From positions 6,959 to 70,958 of the forward strand of contig NZ_VMQS01000002.1 in NCBI RefSeq assembly GCF_007625055.1: 64,000 nt of DNA, given 5' to 3'. Both the position numbers and the translations under genes were made by a program. Positions 1-8,494 of the stretch are shown here, piece by piece. The notes beneath the pieces were generated by a model, which worked only from the letters and a program-made list of their open reading frames with translations, was not told the origin of the DNA and ran no database searches. Positions within the stretch are counted from its first letter, which is position 1. The number at the start of each line of letters is the position of its first letter. Source of the DNA: Halomonas sp. Its GTDB lineage: Bacteria > Pseudomonadota > Gammaproteobacteria > Pseudomonadales > Halomonadaceae.

Positions 1-1019
1 CCGCCGATATCCGGCGTCACAACAGCCGGATTACCTTCTTCCAGTACCGCCTCGATGGCAGTGACAATGGCATCGGCAGCGGCCTGGTGGCCAAGATGCT
101 CAAGCATCATGGCGGCAGACCAGATCTGGCCGATCGGGTTGGCTATCCCTTTGCCGGCGATGTCCGGTGCGCTGCCGTGGACCGGCTCGAACAGGCTGGG
201 AAAGCGGCCCTCGGGGTTGATGTTGGCCGAGGGGGCAATGCCAATGGTGCCGGTACAGGCAGGGCCAAGATCCGAGAGAATGTCACCAAACAGATTGCTG
301 CCGACCACCACATCAAACCAGTCCGGGTGAAGCACAAAGTTGGCGGTCAGGATATCAATATGGAATTTATCGACATTCACCTGCGGGTAACCGGCGGCCA
401 TGGTTTCCACCCGTTCATCCCAGTAGGGCATGGTGATGGAGATACCATTGGACTTGGTGGCGGACGTCAGTTTTTTACGCGGGCGTGACTGCGCGAGCTC
501 AAAGGCATATTTGAGGACACGGTCCACACCGGTGCGGGTCATCACGGTTTCCTGAATGACCACTTCCCGCTCGGTGCCTTCAAACATTCTGCCGCCGACG
601 CTGGAATACTCGCCCTCGGTATTCTCCCTGACCACGTAGAAATCGATATCGCCTGCTGCCCGGCCTGCCAAGGGGCTTTTGATACCGGGCATGAGTTTGC
701 AAGGACGCAGGTTGACATATTGGTCAAAGCGACGGCGAAACTGCAACAAGGAACCCCACAGCGAGATATGATCCGGTACCGTGTCCGGCCAGCCAACGGC
801 ACCATAGAACAAGGCATCAAATCCCTCGAGCTGTTCGAACCAGTCATCCGGCAGCATCTTGCCGTGCTTGAGGTAATAGTCGCAGCTGCCGAACTCAAAC
901 GTCTGGACATCCAGTGCCAGGGCAAACTTGCGTGCGGCGGCATCGAGTACGCGCAGACCTTCCGGCATGACTTCAGTGCCAATGCCGTCGCCGGCAATGA
1001 CTGCAATACGCTGGGGCAT
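1..1019 (-). CDS. Tartrate dehydrogenase/decarboxylase or D-malate dehydrogenase, 3' end outside window
   Basis: NAD-dependent beta-decarboxylating dehydrogenase of the isocitrate/isopropylmalate family, of the type acting on tartrate or D-malate (TtuC/YeaU/DmlA-like). The reading frame is open from the ATG at 1019 to position 1, about 339 residues; the family is about 350-360 residues, so only a short C-terminal piece is missing. The N-terminus shows the family opening IAVIAGDGIGTEV. YVNLRPC-LMPG and ENTEGEYSSVGG fit the tartrate/D-malate branch, and GDILSDLGPA carries the metal-binding aspartates. AAGGAAT lies just before the start. It follows blc on the same strand with a 26-bp gap, so it is probably the last gene of mtfA-blc-dehydrogenase. 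Tartrate versus D-malate cannot be decided from sequence alone. Confidence 0.85.
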   Translation of the reverse strand, partial: MPQRIAVIAGDGIGTEVMPEGLRVLDAAARKFALALDVQTFEFGSCDYYLKHGKMLPDDWFEQLEGFDALFYGAVGWPDTVPDHISLWGSLLQFRRRFDQYVNLRPCKLMPGIKSPLAGRAAGDIDFYVVRENTEGEYSSVGGRMFEGTEREVVIQETVMTRTGVDRVLKYAFELAQSRPRKKLTSATKSNGISITMPYWDERVETMAAGYPQVNVDKFHIDILTANFVLHPDWFDVVVGSNLFGDILSDLGPACTGTIGIAPSANINPEGRFPSLFEPVHGSAPDIAGKGIANPIGQIWSAAMMLEHLGHQAAADAIVTAIEAVLEEGNPAVVTPDIG

Positions 1020-1045
1020 GAGAATTCCTTGTTGTTTATCGAAAA

Positions 1046-1579
1046 TTAATCCGGGCAGCTCTCGCCCTGTGCAACGTCAATCAGTTCATCGGTGGGAAAA
1101 TCCATGTCAGCCGCACGCTCGCGCAGGCGCTCTTCGGTGGCTTCATCCATTTGCGGTGAGCGTGACAGTATCCACAGGTAATCGCGGTTAGGCCCGGATA
1201 CCAACGCCCACTGGTAGTCATCATCAAGTTCGAGAATATTATAGCCGCCGTAGAAGGGACCAAAAAAGCTGACCTTCAGACGCCCGATATCCTCTTTTTC
1301 AATAAAATAGGCTCGGCCTTCCGCTTCATCCCAGGCTTGCTCTTCAGGGTTGTAGCCGCGATTGATCACACGTACGCCGCCATCATCACGCATGCTGTAA
1401 GTGGCCGTGACGCACTCAAGCCCGCGTTCAAAGGAATGATCCAGGCGGGCAATTTCGTACCACTCGCCCAGATAGCGGTCGAGTTCGAAATCGCTGACCG
1501 GCTGAGTGCCGGAGGGGATGCCGGTGCAGCCTGTCAGCAGTCCCAGGCCCATGGCCAGAGGGATCATGCCAGTGCGCAT
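1046..1579 (-). CDS. blc: Outer-membrane lipocalin (Blc family lipoprotein)
   Basis: Small bacterial lipocalin of about 177 residues. The ATG at 1579 is preceded by AGGAGA; an open frame continues further upstream but without a comparable ribosome site. The N-terminus is a lipoprotein signal ending in LLTGC, so the mature protein should be lipid-anchored. The lipocalin hallmark GEWYEIARLDHSFERGL follows at about residues 37-53, and the rest matches Blc (YFIEKEDIGRLKVSFFGPFYGGY, WILSRSP). Family members bind fatty acids or lysophospholipids in the envelope. It lies between mtfA and the dehydrogenase on the same strand, with short gaps, suggesting co-transcription. Confidence 0.9.
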   Translation of the reverse strand: MRTGMIPLAMGLGLLTGCTGIPSGTQPVSDFELDRYLGEWYEIARLDHSFERGLECVTATYSMRDDGGVRVINRGYNPEEQAWDEAEGRAYFIEKEDIGRLKVSFFGPFYGGYNILELDDDYQWALVSGPNRDYLWILSRSPQMDEATEERLRERAADMDFPTDELIDVAQGESCPD

Positions 1580-1626
1580 GGTGATTCTCCTGCAAAATGA
1601 TGAGTAAATGCGGGTGTGTAAAACGT

Positions 1627-2409
1627 CTAGCGCTGAAAGCGTGAGAGTGGCTGTTGATTGAAGTAGCGACAGAGTAGCCCATACAGGTCCGGATAGGCAT
1701 CTGCGAGGATAGCCGGGGCACAGAAAAAGGCTTCGCAGCATACCGCAAAGCATTCACCGGGATGGCTGGCTGCATAATCGTCAATCGGAGTTGGCTGACC
1801 ACGCTGAAGCCTGTCCTGGAGGTCATTCCATACGCCACTGAATACGCCGTGCCATTCTGCCGGGGTAATGCTGTTGGGCAATGGCGGAAAACCGTCAATA
1901 TCAACGGCGTTGCCCATATCCAGCTTGTGAGCGAGTTCATGGATCAGAATATTGTACCCATTGAAACCGCCGCTTTGCATCAGGTCGGTAAAGGAGAGGA
2001 CGACAGGGCCTTGATAGGAGGTTTCGCCCGCCCGGCTGTCGGTGTATTCGTGCATGACACCAAACTCATCCATTTCTTCCACCTGGCGGGTAAACCCATC
2101 AGGTAGAAGGATAATTTCATGCACGTTGGAAAAGGCATCGGTATGTTCGAAATTGCTCCAGCCTAGCGTCAGTAGACAGGCCTGACCGGCCAACACAAGA
2201 TAAGCGGGTCGGTCGAAGGCCATCTCCTTCAAGTCAGGGTGGAAGCTGATGCGTTTTTGAGCCAGAAACTGCCAGGCGCGCTGGCCGAGCTGCTCGGCTT
2301 CTTCATGGCCAAGTGTATTCAGTAATGCAACACGTTGGCAGGCTGTCTGCCAATCCGCCGTGGGGAAGCGGGGTGATGACGGGGACGGGCTTAGCCAGCG
2401 AATGGGCAT
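1627..2409 (-). CDS. mtfA: MtfA zinc metallopeptidase (Mlc titration factor A)
   Basis: About 260 residues, near the length of E. coli MtfA (265). The gluzincin motif HELAHKLD gives two zinc-binding histidines and the catalytic glutamate; ECFAVCCEAFF further on supplies the usual third-ligand region. E. coli MtfA is a cytoplasmic aminopeptidase-like protein that binds the glucose repressor Mlc. I chose the ATG at 2409: the N-terminus MPIRWL then aligns with the MIKWPW start of the E. coli protein, an AGG sits upstream, and a good promoter (positions 2465-2493) would place transcription start near 2458. That leaves an upstream ATG at 2454 leaderless and an upstream TTG at 2491-2493 inside the -35 box. 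Confidence 0.88.
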   Translation of the reverse strand: MPIRWLSPSPSSPRFPTADWQTACQRVALLNTLGHEEAEQLGQRAWQFLAQKRISFHPDLKEMAFDRPAYLVLAGQACLLTLGWSNFEHTDAFSNVHEIILLPDGFTRQVEEMDEFGVMHEYTDSRAGETSYQGPVVLSFTDLMQSGGFNGYNILIHELAHKLDMGNAVDIDGFPPLPNSITPAEWHGVFSGVWNDLQDRLQRGQPTPIDDYAASHPGECFAVCCEAFFCAPAILADAYPDLYGLLCRYFNQQPLSRFQR

Positions 2410-2736
2410 GGGCGCAGACCTGTTTGATCGCAAAAAGGGAGTGACAATATGCATCAGTGGTTTTCTTATACTAAGGGCGAAAGCGATTTGCAATCTTTCG
2501 GGTTCACTTAAACGGTTATTTCATGCAAAAAAACTGATGTTTGCCGCAGGTAGCTCACATGGCCTTGATCAAGAAGAGGCGAGGCGCCAACAGTTGGCTA
2601 TACTGTCAGCACATCTCAAAAGGGGGATGCCAACACCATGTCACGCCCGATTGAATGAATCAGCGACCCATGGAGGCCTCCCATGGATTGCTGAAAGCCG
2701 CCAGGAAAACACCGCCCAGAAGCCGGGGTCATACGG
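2410..2736. other. Intergenic region between mtfA and the GNAT-nitrilase gene
   Basis: It holds the mtfA promoter at its left side. Further right are a 13-base perfect inverted repeat (GCCAAC-A-GTTGGC, 2586-2598) directly followed by TATACT (2599-2604) on the plus strand, and an imperfect palindrome built on two CCATGG sites (2668-2686). No convincing protein gene was seen. The plus-strand TATACT lacks a good -35 box. Confidence 0.4.
2465..2493 (-). promoter_or_regulatory. Sigma70-type promoter for mtfA-blc
   Basis: On the minus strand a TTGCAA -35 box (2488-2493) and a TATAAG -10 box (2465-2470) are separated by exactly 17 bases. Transcription would begin near 2458, about 50 bases before the mtfA ATG. 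Confidence 0.55.
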
Positions 2737-4305
2737 TCACTCTTCCAGGTTGGCCCCGGATTTCCACGACCAGTCGCGCCAGCGCAGATCGAACAGATCC
2801 TTGCGGCGGTCCTTGAGGTTGGTCACCGAGCCCTCAGCGCGCAGCACCGTCAGTCGGGTCAGGTCCAGGTCCGAGAAGAAGATCATCTCGGTGTTGGGCG
2901 TGGTTTCCGCCAAGACGGCGTCATGTGGGAAGGCGAAATCAGACGGCGAGAACACCGCTGACTGGGCGTACTGGATGTCCAGATTTTCGATCGACGGCAG
3001 GTTGCCGACACTGCCACACAGCACGACATAGCATTCGTTTTCAATCGCGCGGGCCTGGGAGCAGTGACGTACCCGCAGGTAACCGTTCTTGGTGTCTGTC
3101 CAGAAGGGCACGAACAGGATATCCACTTCCTGATCGGCGAGCAGGCGGCCAAGTTCCGGGAATTCGACGTCATAGCAGATCAGGATGCCGACACGCCCGG
3201 CATCCGTCTCGAATAACTGCAGGTTGTCGCCGCCTTCAATCACCCAGTCGCGGCGTTCTTGAGGCGTGATGTGCAGTTTGGCCTGACGTTCGACGGTTCC
3301 GTCGCGATGAAAGAGGTAGGCAATATTGTAAAGCCGGTCATCGTCACCGACCTCGATCATCGAGCCGCCGACAATATTGATATTGTAGGACACCGCCATT
3401 CGCGACAGCTCCACCTTGAACTGATCGGTGAAGCTGGCCAGAAAGCGGATGGCCGCCATCTGATCCTGCTGGGCCGCGCGATCCTGCAAGCCCATCAGTG
3501 GCGCGTTGAACAGTTCGGGGAAGACGGCAAAGTCACTCTGATAGTCTGACAGGGCATCAACAAAGTATTCGATCTGCTGAAGGGCAGCTTCCAGCGAAGA
3601 GAACTCGCGCATCTGCCATTGCACCGCCCCCACACGCACCTGGGTGGGGCGGGTGTCGAGAATGTTGGCGGCGGGCTCGAACAGGATATTGTTCCACTCA
3701 AGCAGGGTGGCATACCCCTTGGATTGCTCGTCTTCCGGTAGATATTTACGCAACAGGCGCTTGACCTGAAAGTCATTGGCCAGCTGGAAAGACAGAATCG
3801 GATCGTAGAGTTCCTTGCGGGATACTTTGTCAATATATTCTGTGGGGCCCATTTCATGGGCATGCTGGTGGTACTCGGGAATCCGTCCACCGGCCAGAAT
3901 GGCCCGCATGTTAAGTGAGCGACACAGTTCCTTGCGCGCTTCATACAGCCTGCGTCCCAGACGGTATCCGCGGTAATCCGGGTGAATCAGAATGTCCAGG
4001 CCGTACATGGCATCGCCGTTACTGTCGTTGAGGATGACTTCACGGTGGCCGATCAGGTCGTCATACTTGTGAGGATTGGAAAATTCGTCGTAATCGACCT
4101 GTACAGTCAAGGCAACCCCGACGAGCACACCGTCATCCTCGATGGCAATCTGACCATCCGGAAATTCATGGATCAGCTTGTCAATGGTGTGCTGTGGCCA
4201 GGCACCCCCGATATCGTGATAGACAGCATCCATCAGTGATTTGAGCTGAGAATAATCCTCAGAGGACAGGTTACGTGTGTTCAGATGCAGATCTTCAAGG
4301 GACAT
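2737..4305 (-). CDS. GNAT acetyltransferase - carbon-nitrogen hydrolase fusion protein
   Basis: A 522-residue two-domain protein. Residues about 10-165 form a GNAT N-acetyltransferase; the acetyl-CoA loop region is DYRGYRLGRRLYEARKEL. Residues about 220-510 form a nitrilase-superfamily carbon-nitrogen hydrolase, with the glutamate in AVFPELFNAPL, the lysine in RQAKLHITPQE and the nucleophile cysteine in GILICYDVEFPELGR, so the Glu-Lys-Cys triad is complete. This fusion is known as a family in proteobacteria, but its substrate is not established. It stands alone between mtfA and the EamA gene on the same strand; the ribosome site before the ATG at 4305 is weak. A role in making and then hydrolysing or transferring an amide is inference only. 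Confidence 0.88.
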   Translation of the reverse strand: MSLEDLHLNTRNLSSEDYSQLKSLMDAVYHDIGGAWPQHTIDKLIHEFPDGQIAIEDDGVLVGVALTVQVDYDEFSNPHKYDDLIGHREVILNDSNGDAMYGLDILIHPDYRGYRLGRRLYEARKELCRSLNMRAILAGGRIPEYHQHAHEMGPTEYIDKVSRKELYDPILSFQLANDFQVKRLLRKYLPEDEQSKGYATLLEWNNILFEPAANILDTRPTQVRVGAVQWQMREFSSLEAALQQIEYFVDALSDYQSDFAVFPELFNAPLMGLQDRAAQQDQMAAIRFLASFTDQFKVELSRMAVSYNINIVGGSMIEVGDDDRLYNIAYLFHRDGTVERQAKLHITPQERRDWVIEGGDNLQLFETDAGRVGILICYDVEFPELGRLLADQEVDILFVPFWTDTKNGYLRVRHCSQARAIENECYVVLCGSVGNLPSIENLDIQYAQSAVFSPSDFAFPHDAVLAETTPNTEMIFFSDLDLTRLTVLRAEGSVTNLKDRRKDLFDLRWRDWSWKSGANLEE

Positions 4306-4360
4306 GGTGTCTGGTTTTCCCGATTCAAAAATATGGCGTTACTCTAGCATTTCTGCTGCG

Positions 4361-5287
4361 CTACTGTTGAGGTCGGCCCGGTTTCCATTGGGCCAGTGTC
4401 TGTTTGAACGGTAGGGTCAATGTCTGTGCCATGATGACACCCCCGAGTATCAGCATGCCGCCGATGACATGGAAAACGGCCAGATGTTCACCCAGAAATA
4501 TCATGGCAATAATGGCACTGAACAAAGGCATCAGGTTGATGAAAATACTGGCCTGGTTCGCACCAATCTGACGCACTGCGCGCATCCACAGGTAGGTTGT
4601 AATGATCGATGCCGGAATGCCCGCATACAGGATCAGCCAGACATTGTGTCCATCAACCGGGGTCTGTGGGCCGAGCAGATAGGGGGGTAGCAGAATCAGT
4701 ACCGCAAAACATACCTGGCCATACAGCATGACCCAGGGTGGCAGCGTCATCTGCCAGCGCCGCAGCATGACCCCATACAGCGCATAACAGGTGGCCGCGA
4801 TCACCATCAAGGCATCACCCGGTGATACCCTGAGTTGCAGCAAGGATAGCGGGTTACCCTGGCCCAGCAGCACGGTGACGCCGAAAAAGGCCAGAATGCC
4901 GCCGGCGATTCCGCCGAGGCTGGGCGGCTCGCGGAGGATCAGTGCGCTAAGCAGCACGGTCAACAGCGGCACCATGGCCGCGAGTATCCCCATGTTGGTG
5001 GCAGACGTTGTTTCAGCCGCCACATAGGCGAGGCCTTGCCATAAGCCCATTCCCAGCATGCCCAGTAGCGCAAGCCGTGGCCATTGCTGGCGAATTTCAT
5101 GCCGATGGCGCCAGGCCGCAGGCAGCACGAAGGGTGTCATGACCACCAAGGCCAATAACCAGCGTAGAAAGGCAATACTGCTGGGTGCAATGCTGCCCAC
5201 CGTCAACTGGTTGATGGTCATGTTGCCCGACCAGATCAGCACCGTGGCGAGCGGCGGCAAAAAGTAAATCAGTCGCATGTAAGGCAT
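4361..5287 (-). CDS. EamA/DMT-family metabolite exporter
   Basis: A 308-residue protein with about ten hydrophobic helices in two EamA repeats (for example LIYFLPPLATVLIWSGNM near the start, and the internal repeat beginning near residue 150). It is an inner-membrane drug/metabolite transporter, likely an exporter of small metabolites; the substrate cannot be read from sequence. The ATG at 5287 is preceded by TTGAGGAC; a second ATG nine bases later is possible. An open frame extends to 5332 but has no ribosome site. Confidence 0.85.
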   Translation of the reverse strand: MPYMRLIYFLPPLATVLIWSGNMTINQLTVGSIAPSSIAFLRWLLALVVMTPFVLPAAWRHRHEIRQQWPRLALLGMLGMGLWQGLAYVAAETTSATNMGILAAMVPLLTVLLSALILREPPSLGGIAGGILAFFGVTVLLGQGNPLSLLQLRVSPGDALMVIAATCYALYGVMLRRWQMTLPPWVMLYGQVCFAVLILLPPYLLGPQTPVDGHNVWLILYAGIPASIITTYLWMRAVRQIGANQASIFINLMPLFSAIIAMIFLGEHLAVFHVIGGMLILGGVIMAQTLTLPFKQTLAQWKPGRPQQ

Positions 5288-5467
5288 GTCCTCAATATTG
5301 TTAGCCGGATAATGTGACGCGGATAGAAACAAACGACAAGGGCATCATTCATCCATACGTCGTTGTCGTCCAGATTATCGAACTCAGGGGTGTACCTGAT
5401 CCAAACTATGTCATACGCTTGTTTGAATAGCCGCCAATAATAACATCTGCTTGAGTGAGGAAGCCCG

Positions 5468-7480
5468 ATGACTGCCTACCCGCATATTTTCCAACCGTTA
5501 CAGCTTGGCCCTCTGGCATTGCCTAACCGTATATTGATGGGCTCGATGCATACCAACCTGGAGGAAGCACCCAACGGCTTTGCCCGGCTGGCACATTTCT
5601 ATGCGGAACGCGCCCGAGCCGGCGTTGGCCTGATTGTGACCGGTGGCATCGCGCCTAACCCTGAAGGCGCCGTTTTCCATGGAGCCAACGCGCTGCTTGA
5701 CGATTCCCAGCTTGCCGAGCATCGTCAGGTAGTGGATGCAGTGCACCGCGAGGGTGGGTATCTGTGCATGCAGATTCTCCACGCCGGGCGCTATGCCTAT
5801 TCGCCGACGCTGGTGGCGCCATCGGCACTTCAGGCGCCGATCAACAGGTTCACCCCGCGAGCGTTGGAAAGCGATGAAATCGAGCAACAGATTGCCGACT
5901 ATGTGCGCTGCGCGTGCCTGGCCCAGCAGGCTGGCTATGACGGCGTCGAAATCATGGGCTCTGAAGGCTACCTGATCAATCAGTTTATTTGCCAGCGTAC
6001 CAACCTGCGTGATGATCAGTGGGGCGGTTGTTTTGAGAACCGCATTCGCTTTGCGGTCGAGGTTGTACGTCGCGTGCGCGAGGCGGTTGGCACGGCGTTT
6101 GCGCTTATTTTCCGTTTATCGATGATTGATCTGGTGGAAGACGGTAGCACTCAGCAAGAGGTGGTGGCCCTTGCCAGGGCGATTGAGTCCGCGGGGGCTG
6201 ATGCCCTGAATACCGGCATTGGCTGGCATGAGGCCAGGGTGCCGACCATCGTCACCAGCGTGCCGCGAGCGGCCTTTACCCGCGTGACGCAGCAATTACG
6301 CAGCGAGGTCACGCTGCCGCTGATTACGACCAACCGGATCAACATGCCTGAGGTGGCTGAACAGGTGCTGGCACAAGGCCATGCCGATATGGTTTCAATG
6401 GCACGCCCCTTCCTGGCTGATCCTGAATGGGTGATCAAGGCCGAAAAGGGGCATGCAGATGAAATCAATACCTGCATTGCCTGTAACCAGGCCTGCCTGG
6501 ATCATACCTTCGCGGGCAAGCTGACCTCCTGCCTGGTCAATCCGCGTGCCTGCCATGAGACGGAACTGGTGGTGACTCCTGCGACCAGCATCAGGCAGGT
6601 AGCGGTGGTGGGCGGTGGCCCGGCGGGGCTGTCAGCCGCCGTGACGGCTGCCCAGCGTGGGCATCAGGTGGTGTTGTTTGAGTGTCAGGCCGAGTTGGGC
6701 GGGCAGTTCAACCATGCCCGCAAGATTCCGGGCAAAGAGGAGTTCAATGAGACTCTGCGCTATTACCGGGTGATGCTGGACAAGTACGCGGTGGACATCC
6801 GCCTCAATCGCCAGGCCAGCCTGGAGGACCTGTCGGTCTTCGATGAGGTCGTGCTGGCCACCGGTGTAAAGCCGCGTCAGCTGGCGATACCCGGGGCGGA
6901 CCATCCAAGCGTGCTTTCCTATGCCGAAGCAATCCGCGAGCCACAGCGTGTGGGGCAGAAAGTGGCGGTCATTGGTTCGGGGGGTATCGGTTTTGACGTG
7001 GCTGAACTCTTGGTGAATCAGGCCCACACGGCGCTGGATATCGAGGCCTGGTGTGATGAGTGGGGCGTGGACCTTGAAATTAACCAGGCAGGAGGGCTGA
7101 AATCGCCGCAACACCCGACCAGCGCCCGAGAGGTGGTGATGTTGCAGCGCAAAACCTCCAAGCCTGGCAAACATCTTGGCAAGACGACCGGCTGGGTTCA
7201 TCGAGCCTCACTGAAGCAGCATGGCGTTACCATGCTGGCGGGCTGTGAATATCTGCAGATTGATGATCAGGGCCTGCACATTCGCCATCAGGACTCAGTG
7301 CAGGTGCTTTGTGTTGATAGCATCGTGGTGTGTGCGGGTCAGGAGTCTGTGCGCGACTTGCTGGGGCCACTGGAAAAGGCAGGAATCAAGGTGCAGATTA
7401 TTGGGGGTGCTGAAGAAGCGGCCGAACTTGATGCCAAGCGTGCTATTGAACAGGGCACCCAGGTGGCCGCTGCGCTATAA
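5468..7480 (+). CDS. fadH: NADPH-dependent 2,4-dienoyl-CoA reductase (FadH type)
   Basis: 670 residues, as in E. coli FadH (672). It reduces 2,4-dienoyl-CoA to 3-enoyl-CoA during beta-oxidation of unsaturated fatty acids. An old-yellow-enzyme FMN barrel occupies residues 1 to about 335. The 4Fe-4S ligands are C336, C339, C343 and C355. A Rossmann FAD/NADPH part follows, with VAVVGGGPAGLSAA near 375. The catalytic Tyr and His of E. coli FadH (166 and 252) correspond to Y168 and H254 here, so the enzyme looks intact. GTGAGGAAG precedes the ATG. A related trimethylamine dehydrogenase-like function is the alternative, but spacing and length favour FadH. It ends at a bidirectional terminator shared with the HiPIP gene. 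Confidence 0.88.
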   Translation: MTAYPHIFQPLQLGPLALPNRILMGSMHTNLEEAPNGFARLAHFYAERARAGVGLIVTGGIAPNPEGAVFHGANALLDDSQLAEHRQVVDAVHREGGYLCMQILHAGRYAYSPTLVAPSALQAPINRFTPRALESDEIEQQIADYVRCACLAQQAGYDGVEIMGSEGYLINQFICQRTNLRDDQWGGCFENRIRFAVEVVRRVREAVGTAFALIFRLSMIDLVEDGSTQQEVVALARAIESAGADALNTGIGWHEARVPTIVTSVPRAAFTRVTQQLRSEVTLPLITTNRINMPEVAEQVLAQGHADMVSMARPFLADPEWVIKAEKGHADEINTCIACNQACLDHTFAGKLTSCLVNPRACHETELVVTPATSIRQVAVVGGGPAGLSAAVTAAQRGHQVVLFECQAELGGQFNHARKIPGKEEFNETLRYYRVMLDKYAVDIRLNRQASLEDLSVFDEVVLATGVKPRQLAIPGADHPSVLSYAEAIREPQRVGQKVAVIGSGGIGFDVAELLVNQAHTALDIEAWCDEWGVDLEINQAGGLKSPQHPTSAREVVMLQRKTSKPGKHLGKTTGWVHRASLKQHGVTMLAGCEYLQIDDQGLHIRHQDSVQVLCVDSIVVCAGQESVRDLLGPLEKAGIKVQIIGGAEEAAELDAKRAIEQGTQVAAAL

Positions 7481-7511
7481 AAAAGCGTCATGGGAACAGG
7501 CTTGCTGTCAT

Positions 7512-7540
7512 AAAAAAGCCCGCTATCAGCGGGCTTTTTT
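7512..7540. terminator. Bidirectional rho-independent terminator between fadH and HiPIP
   Basis: AAAAAAGCCCGCT-ATC-AGCGGGCTTTTTT: a GC-rich stem flanked by an A run on one side and a T run on the other. It therefore serves fadH (plus) and the HiPIP gene (minus), which converge here. Confidence 0.9.
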
Positions 7541-7562
7541 GGTCATGAATCAGCCGCACTGG

Positions 7563-7877
7563 TTAGCCGGCAGCTGTCCAGGACTGGCACCAGCCACCAG
7601 GTGCAACGCTGTTTTCCGGGAACAACTGGCAGCCTTCCTTATCTTCGATCCAGAACATGCAGTTGTCACATACTTCGCCATCAGAATAGGCAGGGTGATC
7701 GCTCGCCTCACTGGCCTCTTCTACGTAATTCAACGCCTGGGCGTTGCTGGAGGAAGGGTCCAGGCGTGGAAGATCCTGGGCGAAAGCAGTCTTGGAAAGA
7801 ATGCCAGCACCCAGCGGCAGCGCCGCAAGGCCGAGCATACTATTGCGCATGAAGTCACGACGGCTTTGGTTAGCCAT
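7563..7877 (-). CDS. High-potential iron-sulfur protein (HiPIP), Tat-exported
   Basis: 104 residues. The N-terminus has a twin-arginine signal (SRRDFM, then a hydrophobic stretch ending AFA-Q at about 33/34), so the protein is exported folded with its cluster. The mature part has the four cysteines of a HiPIP: C70, C73, C83 and C97 (CDNC, EGC, GGWC). HiPIPs are soluble periplasmic one-electron carriers between the cytochrome bc1 complex and terminal oxidases or photosynthetic centres. AAGGAGAGATC precedes the ATG. No redox partner gene is adjacent. In a non-phototroph it may act in respiration or stress; that is inference. Confidence 0.92.
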   Translation of the reverse strand: MANQSRRDFMRNSMLGLAALPLGAGILSKTAFAQDLPRLDPSSSNAQALNYVEEASEASDHPAYSDGEVCDNCMFWIEDKEGCQLFPENSVAPGGWCQSWTAAG

Positions 7878-8112
7878 GATCTCTCCTTATCGTCACAGTC
7901 TGACGTTGTATTCACGGTCTTTTGGGTGGTTATCCACCTCTTCAGGTCTCCGACAGCACCTACCTTACCGGAGTTCATAGTTATCTTAGCGTAAGTGCCT
8001 GCCGAGTGCGAACAAGCTTATCATCCAGCGACAATTCGCCACGTTAAGTGGTTGTTAAGTCGGGTCTGGTGAGCCTGATCCAACCCGTCTGCGCAGTTGC
8101 TGATTGTGCTGT

Positions 8113-8118
8113 TATACT
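8113..8118 (+). promoter_or_regulatory. Possible extended -10 promoter for the Lrp-domain gene
   Basis: TGTTATACT provides an extended -10 element (TGn-TATACT; hexamer 8113-8118) about 50 bases before the ATG at 8171. I see no good -35 box, which extended -10 promoters can lack. Confidence 0.35.
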
Positions 8119-8170
8119 TCGACGCAAGACGCGACTGGTGTTAAAGATTATCTTTTCATGAGGCTCTGCC

Positions 8171-8446
8171 ATGCAAAACGCTGTTATTTTGATCAATACC
8201 GAAAAAGGTCAGGTGAAGGCTGTCGCTGAACGTCTCGCCGATGTGGAAGGTATCAGTGAGGTGTATTCCACCTGCGGCCGCTATGATCTGGTTGCCATTG
8301 CCCGCACGCGGGACTTTGAAAGCCTTGCAGAGCTTGTCACCGAACGGCTCAATCAGGTGGAAGGGGTCAGTGATACCGAAACGCTCAATGCCATGCAGGT
8401 GCATTCACGCCATGATCTGGAAACCATGTTCTCGGTGGGCTGGTAA
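8171..8446 (+). CDS. Stand-alone Lrp/AsnC ligand-binding (RAM) domain protein
   Basis: 91 residues that make only the C-terminal ligand-binding/oligomerisation domain of Lrp/AsnC regulators (AVILINTEKGQVKAVAERL, VEGISEVYSTCGRYDLVA, LNQVEGVSDTETLNAM). No helix-turn-helix is present, so it cannot bind DNA by itself. Single-domain members are common; they may bind amino acids and modulate a partner, but a specific role is not known. The start ATG is preceded by TGAGG. The next gene, a nuclease, lies about 50 bp downstream on the same strand. Confidence 0.85.
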   Translation: MQNAVILINTEKGQVKAVAERLADVEGISEVYSTCGRYDLVAIARTRDFESLAELVTERLNQVEGVSDTETLNAMQVHSRHDLETMFSVGW

Positions 8447-8494
8447 CCTCGGCCCGCAGGGGTCGCTTCCCTATTGCTAAAAGGAGTTGGTTCC

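Noticed and set aside
2360..3031. 223-residue plus-strand frame spanning mtfA start and the GNAT-nitrilase end
   Set aside because: It overlaps two convincing minus-strand genes and has no recognisable domain.
7221..7994. 257-residue plus-strand frame across the end of fadH and the HiPIP gene
   Set aside because: It overlaps fadH in another frame, runs through a strong terminator and is antisense to the HiPIP gene.
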